Source of the DNA: Streptomyces gelaticus
GTDB lineage: Bacteria > Actinomycetota > Actinomycetes > Streptomycetales > Streptomycetaceae
Direction of reading: 5' to 3'
DNA length: 64,000 nucleotides
NCBI RefSeq assembly: GCF_014649535.1
Contig: NZ_BMTF01000027.1
Span: 1-64,000, forward strand
Shown: positions 43,274-51,093 of the stretch, piece by piece
Numbering within the stretch: position 1 is the stretch's first letter
Layout: every line of letters begins with the position of its first letter
Notes under the pieces: model-generated
Database searches by the model: none
What the model saw: only the letters and a program-made list of their open reading frames with translations
Told to the model about the DNA's origin: nothing
Made by a program: the position numbers and the translations under genes

Positions 43274-44491
43274 TCACTCGGCGCCCGTCGGCGCGGTGTT
43301 CGCCTGGCGAGGGGCAGCATACGTGTGTCGCGGTGGCGTCCAGTCGGCTGTCCCGTCGAAGGTGCGCAGGACGAGGCCGGGCCCGAAACGCGAGACCGCG
43401 AACACCAGCGCGTCGCGCAACGCCACGGCGGGAGCGCTGGTCAGACGCACCAGACGCGAAGCGCGGGCGGCCTTGCGGACGATGGCCGATGTGCGGGGCA
43501 ACCGGTCGGCGGTGTACGCCGCCACCCCGGCGCCGAGGTCACCGCCGGGCGCCAGATGGTGGGCGAGCACGATCGCGTCCTCGATGGCTTGATTGCCTCC
43601 CTGGCCGAGGGACGGCGCCATCGCGTGCGCGGAGTCACCGACGAGGACGGTGCGTCCCCGGTGGAAGGACGGCAGCGGATCGATCAGGTGGTAGACGTCG
43701 TTGCGGAGCACCTGGCCGGGATCGGCGGCGGCGATGACCGATGGGATCGGTTCGTGCCAGTCGCCGAACCGGCGCATCAGTTCCGCCTTCTCGTTGTCGG
43801 CGGCGCGTGTCCCAGCAGGCGTGAATGCGGCCCCGTAGGCGTAGCTCCGGCCGTCCTTGAGCGGTTGGGTGCCCCAGAGGGCGCCGCGCCCCCACGTCTC
43901 GTGCGGGGCGAAGGGCCGCTCGGGCGCGGGGACGACGATGCGCCACGTGGTGAATCCGGCGTACGAGGGGCCGGGGTGGTCCGGGAAGAGTGCGCTTCGT
44001 ACCGCGGAGTTCACGCCGTCGGCACCGACGACGAGGTCGGCCTCGATGCTCCCGGCCGCCGTCCCGACCACGGCGGGCGCACCGCCCGCCGTCCCCGGGT
44101 CCAGCAGCTCCGCGGGGGTGCCGGTCCGGACGGCGCCCTCGGGCAGCCGGGCCACGAGCCGGTCGACGAAGGTGGCGCGGTGCAGCAGGACCATCGGGCC
44201 ACCGAACCGCTCGGCCGCGGCAGCGCTGTCCGTACGGGAGAGCCAGCGGCCGCCGGGGGCCCGCATCCCGCCCTCGCCCTGCCAGGCGGCGAGGGCCCTG
44301 ATCTCGTCGCCCATGCCGATGACATCCAGGGCGCGCTGGGAGTTGGGGGCGAGGGCGATGCCGGCTCCGACAGGTTCCAGTGAGGCCGCGCGCTCCAGAA
44401 CGGTGACCCGCCAGCCGCAGCCGTGCAGGGCCACCGCCGCGGTGAGGCCGCCGATTCCGCTGCCGATCACGACGGCGTGGGGTTTGTCCAT
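43274..44491 (-). CDS. FAD-dependent monooxygenase
   Basis: 405 residues of the UbiH/PHBH-like class A flavin monooxygenases. AVVIGSGIGGLTAAVALHGC is the FAD-binding GxGxxG loop, DLVVGADGVNSAVRSAL the DG motif, and VLVGDSAHAMAPSLGQGGNQ the GD motif closing on FAD. They hydroxylate aromatic or polycyclic substrates using NAD(P)H and O2. First gene of a two-gene operon with the Gfo/Idh enzyme, and divergent from a TetR regulator whose double operator covers the shared promoter region. Confidence 0.9.
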   Translation of the reverse strand: MDKPHAVVIGSGIGGLTAAVALHGCGWRVTVLERAASLEPVGAGIALAPNSQRALDVIGMGDEIRALAAWQGEGGMRAPGGRWLSRTDSAAAAERFGGPMVLLHRATFVDRLVARLPEGAVRTGTPAELLDPGTAGGAPAVVGTAAGSIEADLVVGADGVNSAVRSALFPDHPGPSYAGFTTWRIVVPAPERPFAPHETWGRGALWGTQPLKDGRSYAYGAAFTPAGTRAADNEKAELMRRFGDWHEPIPSVIAAADPGQVLRNDVYHLIDPLPSFHRGRTVLVGDSAHAMAPSLGQGGNQAIEDAIVLAHHLAPGGDLGAGVAAYTADRLPRTSAIVRKAARASRLVRLTSAPAVALRDALVFAVSRFGPGLVLRTFDGTADWTPPRHTYAAPRQANTAPTGAE

Positions 44492-44533
44492 GACTCCTCG
44501 ACTCCTTCTCGCATGCACACGTCCACACATCCG

Positions 44534-44562
44534 CGCAGACACGCATCCACGCAGACACGCAT
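44534..44562. repeat. Short direct repeat in the monooxygenase leader
   Basis: CGCAGACACGCAT occurs at 44534-44546 and again at 44550-44562 with a 16-base period, inside the monooxygenase untranslated leader. On the minus strand these bases could encode a short Cys-rich peptide from an ATG at 44562, but its ribosome site is poor. Confidence 0.5.
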
Positions 44563-44571
44563 GAGCCCACC

Positions 44572-44619
44572 GGAACTACATCCGTAGTGACGGATTCACC
44601 GTACTACGGATGTAGTTCC
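44572..44619. promoter_or_regulatory. Double TetR operator (48-bp inverted repeat)
   Basis: GGAACTACATCCGTAGT (44572-44588) and ACTACGGATGTAGTTCC (44603-44619) are perfect inverted copies. Each contains a 14-bp palindrome ACTAC-N4-GTAGT, so two operators lie with centres 28 bp apart. It is 17 bases before the tetR start and about 80 before the divergent monooxygenase. Repression of both by the TetR protein is the natural reading. Confidence 0.85.
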
Positions 44620-44636
44620 AAAGGTAGGTTGGCCCC

Positions 44637-45269
44637 ATGGCAACACGTACCACTGGTACCTCCCGGGCCGATCTCATCGCCGACACCGCCCTCGCGCTCC
44701 TCGCCGAACGCGGGATGCGCGGGCTCACCCACCGCGCGGTGGACGAGCGCGCCGGACTCCCGCAGGGCTCGACGTCCAACTACGCACGCACCCGGCAGTC
44801 CCTGCTGGAAGCGGCGGTACGAAGGCTGGCCGAACGCGAGACCCGGGCGCTCGCCCCTGGTGAACTCCCGGCCCCGGGCGCCGCTCCGGACAGCGGTCCC
44901 GCCGACGGGGCGAAGGCACTGGTCGCCGGTCTCGCGCTGGCGCTGCATCGCTATCTCACCCGCCACCGCGAGCTGCTCGTCTGCCGCTACGAGCTCGCGC
45001 TGGAGGCCACTCGGCGTCCGGAGCTGCGGGAGTTCTTCGACGCGACGGGGCGGCAGTTCCGCGAGCCGCTCACGGCGCTGATGACGGCTGCCGGATCGAC
45101 CGAGCCGGAACGGCACACCCTGTCCCTGGTGGCCTGGTGCGAAGGGCTGATGTTCTCGTGCGCCGCGGGGTCGTACAGCCGCTCCGTCCCGAGCGAGGAG
45201 GAATTGCGCACCGGCTTCGCCGAACTGCTGCGCGGGATGCTGGGGCCCGAGTGGGCGGTGCCGCGCTGA
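44637..45269 (+). CDS. TetR-family regulator
   Basis: 210 residues. HTH: ADLIADTALALLAERGMRGL, VDERAGLPQGSTSNYARTRQ. The C-terminal ligand domain (LVAGLALALHRYLTRHREL onward) belongs to the TetR_C group with an all-helical pocket. ATG at 44637. Transcribed away from the monooxygenase/Gfo-Idh operon, with the double operator between them, so it probably represses that operon until a substrate-like ligand binds. Confidence 0.9.
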   Translation: MATRTTGTSRADLIADTALALLAERGMRGLTHRAVDERAGLPQGSTSNYARTRQSLLEAAVRRLAERETRALAPGELPAPGAAPDSGPADGAKALVAGLALALHRYLTRHRELLVCRYELALEATRRPELREFFDATGRQFREPLTALMTAAGSTEPERHTLSLVAWCEGLMFSCAAGSYSRSVPSEEELRTGFAELLRGMLGPEWAVPR

Positions 45270-45342
45270 CCGGCGTCACCCGTGCGGGCCAATCACGGCC
45301 GCCCGGCGCACCGGAGCCCGGTTCGCACCGCAGAGTGATCAG

Positions 45343-45798
45343 GTGCAACGAACCAGAATCACCGTGAGCCTCCTGGTCGGCATGGCCGTAACGACGCTGT
45401 CCGGTTGTGTGTCCGTGGAGCCGCGAGCGGACGTTCCGTCGCGGCCCCGGGCCAGTGGGCCCGTCCAGGACCTGACACCGCAGGTCGTACTGCCTCCCGT
45501 CCACGACTCCCTGGACGCCGTGCCGGACCCCGAGCCGTCCGCCTCCGCGTCCCGCCCCGCGCACGGCGCACCGCCGCCCGACACCCGCCGCGCCGCGCCG
45601 CGCGCCCCGCGGCAGCAGTGGCGCCCGGGTGTCGCGCGGCCCCGGCCGCACCGTGCCCCGCCCGCCGTGACCGCACCCGCCCCGGGCCCGCCGGCCCCGG
45701 TCGCCGGCACGGACGTCTGCGCGCTGGGACGGGGCTACGGGCACTGGCCCGCAGGCAGCCCTCAATCCCGGATCTGCGACGACACCTACGGTCACTGA
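45343..45798 (+). CDS. Small Pro-rich lipoprotein
   Basis: 151 residues. Signal peptide ITVSLLVGMAVTTLSGC ends in a lipobox LSGC. The mature part is a Pro/Ala/Arg-rich stretch of about 100 residues and then VCALGRGYGHWPAGSPQSRI with a final Cys, which could form a disulfide. Such exported proteins with a C-x-L-G-x-x-Y-G end recur in Streptomyces; function unknown. GTG start. Confidence 0.7.
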   Translation: MQRTRITVSLLVGMAVTTLSGCVSVEPRADVPSRPRASGPVQDLTPQVVLPPVHDSLDAVPDPEPSASASRPAHGAPPPDTRRAAPRAPRQQWRPGVARPRPHRAPPAVTAPAPGPPAPVAGTDVCALGRGYGHWPAGSPQSRICDDTYGH

Positions 45799-45820
45799 GT
45801 CCGCGGCGGGCAGAAGGAGC

Positions 45821-45849
45821 AGTGGCCCGTCCACCGCGGACGGGCCACT
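45821..45849. terminator. Bidirectional terminator
   Basis: AGTGGCCCGTCC (45821-45832) and GGACGGGCCACT (45838-45849) form a perfect 12-bp stem with a 5-base loop between two convergent genes. It touches the stop of the minus-strand gene. Confidence 0.85.
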
Positions 45850-45850
45850 C

Positions 45851-46336
45851 TCACAGCTCGTGCAGCCGGAGCTCCAGCCGCGCGATCGCCGCGCGCACCC
45901 CTCCCCCGTATCCGTCGTCCGCCCCGTCGTCCGCAAGCACGCCGGAGGTGGCGCGGGCCCGGCCCAGATGGAACCGCGCCGCCTCGGGATGCCGGAGCTT
46001 CATGTAGTCCGCCGCGAGATTGAGATGCAGCAAGGGGTAGAACGCCAGCACCGCCGGCGCGTCGGGATGCTGCGTCGCCCGCTCGTCGGTCAGTCCGTCG
46101 GCGGCGGTCAACGCCCGCAGGTCCCAGGCCAGTTCATCACCGGCGTCGTCCTGGGTGTCGGCCATGTAGTGGGCGAGGGTGCACCGGTGCAGGGCTGCTC
46201 CGTCCTCGCCGATCTCCGACCAGAGCTCGCCGAAACGATTGCGGGCCTCTTCCCGGTCACCGCCGTGCAGCAGCATGACCGCCTGGCCGATCCTGGTCAT
46301 GACCGCGTCCGCGGACGCCTCCCGCTGCTCCGTCAC
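45851..46336 (-). CDS. TPR-like hypothetical protein
   Basis: 161 residues, all-helical and acidic. Pairs of helices such as DREEARNRFGELWSEIGEDG and LNLAADYMKLRHPEAARFHL have tetratricopeptide spacing, so it is probably a small protein-binding scaffold. ATG at 46336. Not linked to the convergent lipoprotein gene. Confidence 0.7.
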   Translation of the reverse strand: MTEQREASADAVMTRIGQAVMLLHGGDREEARNRFGELWSEIGEDGAALHRCTLAHYMADTQDDAGDELAWDLRALTAADGLTDERATQHPDAPAVLAFYPLLHLNLAADYMKLRHPEAARFHLGRARATSGVLADDGADDGYGGGVRAAIARLELRLHEL

Positions 46337-46469
46337 TGCGACCTCCCTGCGCGCTCGTCCCCCGTTTCGCGTTCGACGCTAGCGGCAGCGGCGGTCAATC
46401 CCGCTGAGGCTCGGGCGGGCGTCCCCGGCCGGACGTCGGACCCGCCGCCGACCGGGGCAAAACCGCCGG

Positions 46470-47153
46470 TCAGCCCAGGTCGGGGATGCGCCAGTCGATG
46501 GCCTCATGCCCCTGCGCGGCCACCGCCGCGTTGATCTGCCTGAAAGGACTGGAGCCGAAGAACTTCTTGGCCGACAACGGCGACGGGTGTGCCCCCTTCA
46601 CCACCACGTGGCGCGCCTCGTCGATCAGCGGAAGCTTCTTCTGGGCGTAGTTGCCCCAGAGTACGAAGACCGCCGGGTCGGGCCGCGAGGCGACGGCGCG
46701 GATCACGGCGTCGGTGAACTTCTCCCATCCCTTGCCCTTGTGCGAATTGGCCTCGCCCGCGCGCACCGTCAGCACGGCGTTGAGCAGGAGCACCCCCTGC
46801 TCGGCCCACGGCATCAGATATCCGTTGTCCGGGACCGGCAGGCCGAGCTCCTCCTTCATCTCCTTGTAGATGTTCCGCAGGGACGGCGGCGTCTTCACGC
46901 CCGGCCGCACGGAGAAGCACAGCCCGTGCCCCTGCCCCTCCCCGTGGTACGGGTCCTGGCCGAGAACGAGGACCTTCACCTTGTCGTAGGGCGTGGCGTC
47001 CAGGGCTGCGAACACCTGGTCGCGCGGGGGGTAGACCGGCCCCTTGGCCCGCTCCTCCTCGACGAACTCGGTGAGCTCCTTGAAGTACGGCTTCTGCAGC
47101 TCTTCGCCGAGGACGCCGCGCCAGGACTCGGGCAGCAGGTCGGTGTCGGTCAC
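46470..47153 (-). CDS. ung: Uracil-DNA glycosylase
   Basis: 227 residues of family 1 UDG. VLGQDPYHGEGQGHGLCFSV has the catalytic Asp water-activating loop, LLNAVLTVRAGEANSH is the uracil-recognition block, and GAHPSPLSAKKFFGSSPF the Leu intercalation loop with catalytic His. It removes uracil from DNA to start base-excision repair. The start ATG at 47153 gives the standard N-terminus. Confidence 0.96.
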   Translation of the reverse strand: MTDTDLLPESWRGVLGEELQKPYFKELTEFVEEERAKGPVYPPRDQVFAALDATPYDKVKVLVLGQDPYHGEGQGHGLCFSVRPGVKTPPSLRNIYKEMKEELGLPVPDNGYLMPWAEQGVLLLNAVLTVRAGEANSHKGKGWEKFTDAVIRAVASRPDPAVFVLWGNYAQKKLPLIDEARHVVVKGAHPSPLSAKKFFGSSPFRQINAAVAAQGHEAIDWRIPDLG

Positions 47154-47239
47154 TTCAACAACCTCCGGTAAGCAATCAGCTTTTCACCCGAGAACCTACC
47201 GGGAGCCACTGACAACGCGCCCTGTCAGCCCGTCCCGGC

Positions 47240-48820
47240 CTACCAGCTGGCCTTGCGGTACAGCTCCCACAGCTGCATGACCGTCTGCGGGTCCAGGGCG
47301 CGCTCGCCGCCGCCGATGTCCTCACCCGAGGCCACGTACAGCTTGCCCTGCCACAGCGGCAGCACCCGCACGTCGTCGACCATGACCTTCTGGGCCCGTT
47401 CGAACTGCTTGCTGACCGCGCCCCGGTCGCTCTCCTTGCGGGTCTGCGGCAGCACCTCCCTGGTGATCTCGTCCTTCATGTACGGCATCCCCGTGATGCT
47501 CTCCTTGCCGACGAACGGGGCGATGAAGTTGTCCGCGTCCGGGAAGTCCGGGAACCAGCCGCGGCCGAAGACGGGGAACTGGCCCTTGGTGAAGCCCTCC
47601 TGGAAGATCTTCCAGGGCTTGCTCTTCAGCGTGATCCTGAACAGCCCGGAACTCTCCAGCTGCCGCTTCAGCTCGTCGAACTCGGGGGCGGTGGAGGATC
47701 CGTACCGGTCGGTGGCGAACCAGAACGTCAGCTCGACCGGCTTGGTGATGCCCGCCTTGGCCAGGATCCGCTTGGCCTTGTCCTGGTCCGGATCGCCGTA
47801 CGCGTCGAAGAAGCTGGTGGTGTGCCCGGCGATGCCCTTGGGGACCATGGAGTACAGCGGTTCGGCCGTGCCCTGGTAGACCTTGGCCACGAGGGCGTCA
47901 CGGTCGACGAGCTGGGCGATGGCCCGTCGCACGGCCACCTTCCCCGCCGCCGGGTCCTCGGGGTTGAAGACCAGGAAGCGGATGTCCGCGCCGACCGTCT
48001 CGACGATCTGGAGTTTGCTGTCCTTGTTCTGGTTCCCCTCCAGGCTGACGACGTCCTCGGCGGTGAGGCCGCGGTAGATCGCGTCGATCCGGTTCTTCCG
48101 CAGCGCCGCCACCACGGGGGCGGACTCCTTGAAGTACCGGATGGTCACGGCGTCGTTCTTACGGTCGGCGAATCCCTTGTAGTCCGGGTTCTTCACCAGT
48201 TCGGCACGGTTTCCCGGCTTGTACGAGTCAAGAAGATACGGACCGGATCCGGTGATCTTCCCGTCGCTGCGTATCTTGTGCCGGGAATAGGCGCTGGGCG
48301 CCACCAGCGACATCGCGGGTGTGGCGAGAATGAAGGGGAACGTGGCGTCCGGCTTCGTGAGGTGGAAGACGACCATGTCGTCCCCCTTGGTCTCGACGCG
48401 GTCGAGCGAACCGAGCATGCCGACCGGGCCGCCCTTGAACTTGATCTCCGAGATCCGGTCGATGGAGTACTTCACCGCATCGGCGTCGAGCTTGTCGCCG
48501 TTGGAGAACTTCAGGCCCTCGCGGAGCTTGCACCGGTAGGAGGTGCTGGTGGTGTCGGTGAACTTGCACCATTCCGCGGCATCGGGCTCGGGGCTCGTAC
48601 TTCCGGTGGGGAAGCTCACCAGGGTCTGGAAGACGTTCCGCATCAGCTCCCAGGAGTTGTCCCACGCCGCCGCCGGATCGAGGGTGGAGGGTTCGCTGGT
48701 CGTACCGACGACTATCTTCTGCTCGACTTCCGATCCGCTGTCGGAAAGAAGTCCGCAGCCTGCCAGCAGAAAAAGGGAAGCTAGGGCTGCAGCGGCCTGC
48801 AGACTGGCCCGGTAGAACAC
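47240..48820 (-). CDS. Peptide/nickel-type ABC substrate-binding lipoprotein
   Basis: 526 residues. Signal AAAALASLFLLAGC has lipobox LAGC. The SBP_bac_5 fold is shown by VGTTSEPSTLDPAAAWDNSW, YRCKLREGLKFSNGDKLDAD and GSGPYLLDSYKPGN. Such lipoproteins deliver peptides or similar solutes to a permease. No permease or ATPase gene is adjacent, so it works with a transporter encoded elsewhere or as a sensor. GTG start with GAGGAG seven bases upstream. Confidence 0.9.
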   Translation of the reverse strand: MFYRASLQAAAALASLFLLAGCGLLSDSGSEVEQKIVVGTTSEPSTLDPAAAWDNSWELMRNVFQTLVSFPTGSTSPEPDAAEWCKFTDTTSTSYRCKLREGLKFSNGDKLDADAVKYSIDRISEIKFKGGPVGMLGSLDRVETKGDDMVVFHLTKPDATFPFILATPAMSLVAPSAYSRHKIRSDGKITGSGPYLLDSYKPGNRAELVKNPDYKGFADRKNDAVTIRYFKESAPVVAALRKNRIDAIYRGLTAEDVVSLEGNQNKDSKLQIVETVGADIRFLVFNPEDPAAGKVAVRRAIAQLVDRDALVAKVYQGTAEPLYSMVPKGIAGHTTSFFDAYGDPDQDKAKRILAKAGITKPVELTFWFATDRYGSSTAPEFDELKRQLESSGLFRITLKSKPWKIFQEGFTKGQFPVFGRGWFPDFPDADNFIAPFVGKESITGMPYMKDEITREVLPQTRKESDRGAVSKQFERAQKVMVDDVRVLPLWQGKLYVASGEDIGGGERALDPQTVMQLWELYRKASW

Positions 48821-48853
48821 GTGAACGCTCCTCGATCAGCCATGGGTCGGCAG

Positions 48854-48881
48854 ACCATACCGCAGGGCCCCGTCGGGTCAA
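48854..48881 (-). promoter_or_regulatory. Promoter of the substrate-binding protein gene
   Basis: On the minus strand TTGACC (48876-48881) and TATGGT (48854-48859) are 16 bases apart, about 34 bases before the start codon. It is a good vegetative-type promoter. Confidence 0.6.
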
Positions 48882-48937
48882 TCCGCAGGCCCGACAGGGC
48901 ACTTGAGTCAATCAGGACCAAATCCGCACAGGCTGTC

Positions 48938-49693
48938 TCAGCCCACACCCGCGTTCAGGAAGATTCCGCCGTCGACCACCAGGGTCTGCCCGGTGATCCA
49001 GTCCGCCTGGCTCGAAGTGAGGAACGCGGCGGCGCCGCCGATGTCCTCGGGAACTCCCAGCCTGCCGAGCGGATATGCCGCGGCGGCCTCCGCCTCACGG
49101 CCCTCGTACAACGCCTGGGCGAACTTCGTCTTCACGACCGCCGGAGCGATCGCGTTGACCCGGACGACCGGCGCGAACTCGTGCGCCAGCTGAAGGGTCA
49201 GGTTGACCATCGCGGCCTTGCTCATGCCGTACGCACCGATGAAGGGCGAGGCGGAGACGGCGGCGACCGAGGCGATGTTGACGATCGCCCCGCCGTTCTC
49301 CTTCTGCCAGGCCTTCCAGGTCAGCTGCGCAAAACCCAGCGCCGAGAGCACATTGGTCTCGAAGACCTTGCGTGCGACACCGAGGTCGAGTTCCGCGATG
49401 GGCCCGAAGACCGGATTCGTACCGGCGTTGTTGACCAGGAAGTCGACCCGGCCGAACGCCTCCATGGTGCGCTCCACGGCCACGACCCGGTGCGCCTCGT
49501 CGTGGGCCCTGCCCGCCACGCCGATCACCCGGTCGGCACCCAGCCGCTCCACGGCCTCGGCGAGCGCGTCCTCGCCGCGCCCGGTGATGCACACCCGGTC
49601 GCCGCGGGCCACCAGCGCCTCGGCGATTCCGTAGCCGATGCCCCGGCTCGCACCCGTGACGAGCGCGACCTTCCCGCTGTCCTGCACAGTCAT
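48938..49693 (-). CDS. SDR-family oxidoreductase
   Basis: 251 residues of the classical short-chain dehydrogenase type: ALVTGASRGIGYGIAEALVA binds NAD(P), FLVNNAGTNPVFGP is the NNAG block, and GAYGMSKAAMVNLT the YxxxK catalytic pair. It starts 20 bases downstream of fabG on the same strand, so both are in one operon, probably for fatty-acid or related acyl metabolism. Exact substrate unknown. Confidence 0.9.
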   Translation of the reverse strand: MTVQDSGKVALVTGASRGIGYGIAEALVARGDRVCITGRGEDALAEAVERLGADRVIGVAGRAHDEAHRVVAVERTMEAFGRVDFLVNNAGTNPVFGPIAELDLGVARKVFETNVLSALGFAQLTWKAWQKENGGAIVNIASVAAVSASPFIGAYGMSKAAMVNLTLQLAHEFAPVVRVNAIAPAVVKTKFAQALYEGREAEAAAAYPLGRLGVPEDIGGAAAFLTSSQADWITGQTLVVDGGIFLNAGVG

Positions 49694-49713
49694 GATCTCC
49701 CCGGCCCTTCCGG

Positions 49714-50475
49714 TCAGTTGAGCGGTCCGCCTGCGACGTACATGACCTGACCGGAGACGAAGCCGGCCTCGTCACCCGTGAAGAAGGCGATGGCGTTGGC
49801 GACGTCCTCGGGGCGGCCCACGCGCTGTACCGGGATCTGGGTGGCCGCCGCGGCCTGGAACTCCTCGAAGCCCATGCCGACCCGGGCCGCGGTCTGCGCG
49901 GTCATCTCGGTGACGATGAAGCCGGGGGCGACGGCGTTGGCGGTGATACCGAACTTGCCGAGCTCCTTGGCGAGGGTCTTGGTGAAGCCCTGGAGACCGG
50001 CCTTGACCGCGGAGTAGTTGGCCTGGCCGCGGTTGCCGAGCGCCGAGGAGGACGAGAGCGAGACGATCCGGCCGAACTCGGCGTCCACCATGTGCTTCTG
50101 GACGGCCTTGGCCATCAGGAACGCGCCCTTGAGGTGCACGTTCATCACGGTGTCCCAGTCGGACTCGCTCATCTTGAAGAGCAGGTTGTCGCGGAGCACG
50201 CCCGCGTTGTTGACGAGGATCGTCGGGGCGCCGAGCTCGGCGGCGATCCGCGCGACCGCGGCTTCCACCTGGGCGCTGTCCGACACATCGCAGCCGACCG
50301 CGAGCGCGGTGCCCCCGGCAGCGGTGATCTTCTCGACGGTGTCCTTGCAGGCGGCCTCGTCGAGGTCGAGTACGGCGACGGCGCGGCCCTCGGCCGCCAG
50401 GCGTACCGCGGTGGCTGCGCCAATGCCCCGCGCCGCTCCGGTCACGACGGCGACGCGCTGCTCGGTGGTGGACAT
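49714..50475 (-). CDS. fabG: 3-oxoacyl-[ACP] reductase family (FabG-like)
   Basis: 253 residues. VAVVTGAARGIGAATAVRLA is the NADP loop, ILVNNAGVLRDNLLFKMSES the NNAG block extended as in FabG, and ANYSAVKAGLQGFTKTLAKE the catalytic YxxxK. FabG reduces beta-ketoacyl-ACP; this copy, outside a fab cluster, may act on acyl-CoA or secondary substrates. A 16-bp palindrome lies upstream and the second SDR gene follows. Confidence 0.85.
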   Translation of the reverse strand: MSTTEQRVAVVTGAARGIGAATAVRLAAEGRAVAVLDLDEAACKDTVEKITAAGGTALAVGCDVSDSAQVEAAVARIAAELGAPTILVNNAGVLRDNLLFKMSESDWDTVMNVHLKGAFLMAKAVQKHMVDAEFGRIVSLSSSSALGNRGQANYSAVKAGLQGFTKTLAKELGKFGITANAVAPGFIVTEMTAQTAARVGMGFEEFQAAAATQIPVQRVGRPEDVANAIAFFTGDEAGFVSGQVMYVAGGPLN

Positions 50476-50565
50476 GCTTGGTTCTCCTCGCCCTTGGATC
50501 GCCGCTCAGCGGACGTCGGGGCAGCTCCGGCACGGAACCTGGTGTGCCCGAAACCTTCCCGATAG

Positions 50566-50581
50566 CTGAGCAACCGCTTAG
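50566..50581 (-). promoter_or_regulatory. Palindrome upstream of fabG
   Basis: CTGAGC-AACC-GCTTAG is an inverted repeat with one mismatch, about 90 bases before the fabG start. The CTAAGC/GCTTAG pattern resembles operators of TetR regulators that control fatty-acid and acyl-CoA genes. Confidence 0.45.
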
Positions 50582-50657
50582 TACCTTCAGCAGACGAGAC
50601 GCTAGAAGCCCTGGCACCCGGTGTCAACGGCCCACGGCCGCCGGGGCGCATGTCACA

Positions 50658-50702
50658 CCCGGCGGCTCCGCCCGCACTGCGCTCGCCGGCGGAGCCGCCG
50701 GG
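50658..50702 (-). terminator. Terminator of the hipA-DUF3037 operon
   Basis: CCCGGCGGCTCCGCC (50658-50672) and GGCGGAGCCGCCGGG (50688-50702) form a perfect 15-bp stem, eight bases past the DUF3037 stop. Confidence 0.85.
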
Positions 50703-50709
50703 CGGCGGA

Positions 50710-51093
50710 TCAGCGCACCAGCAGATCCAGCAGCCGCTCGACCTCGGCCTCCGGGTCGGCCGTCAGGCCGCTGTGCACGGGGCTCGGCTGGATGACGGTG
50801 GAGCGCGGCGCGATCAGCCAGCGGAAACGGCGGCCGGCGTCGTCCCCGGCCGCCTGACCCGCGTCCGTACCGCCGCGGCACACGCCCTCGACGGCATGCA
50901 GCGCGGCCCGCACACCGACCACGTCGGCGGTCGGGTCCAGAACCTTCAGCTTGGTCTCGTCCAGGTGAGTGCGGGCGGCCACGAAACCGCGTGCACGGCA
51001 GTACACCACCACACCCGCGTTGAAGAACTCGCCGCGCTGCACCCGCGGGACCACGCGCAGCAGCGCGTACTCGAAGACATCGCGCTCGCTCAC
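50710..51093 (-). CDS. DUF3037 protein
   Basis: 127 residues. EYALLRVVPRVQRGEFFNAG and VVYCRARGFVAARTHLDETK are the DUF3037 signature; the rest is helical. Its GTG overlaps the kinase stop as GTGA (51090-51093), so the two are translationally coupled. The same gene order is standard in many actinobacteria. Function unknown; coupling suggests it modulates or is a target of the kinase. Confidence 0.85.
   Translation of the reverse strand: MSERDVFEYALLRVVPRVQRGEFFNAGVVVYCRARGFVAARTHLDETKLKVLDPTADVVGVRAALHAVEGVCRGGTDAGQAAGDDAGRRFRWLIAPRSTVIQPSPVHSGLTADPEAEVERLLDLLVR

Noticed and set aside
48938..50475. Start of a type II PKS or fatty-acid gene cluster
   Set aside because: Only two SDR reductases are present; no ketosynthase, acyl carrier protein or acyltransferase gene is in the window.
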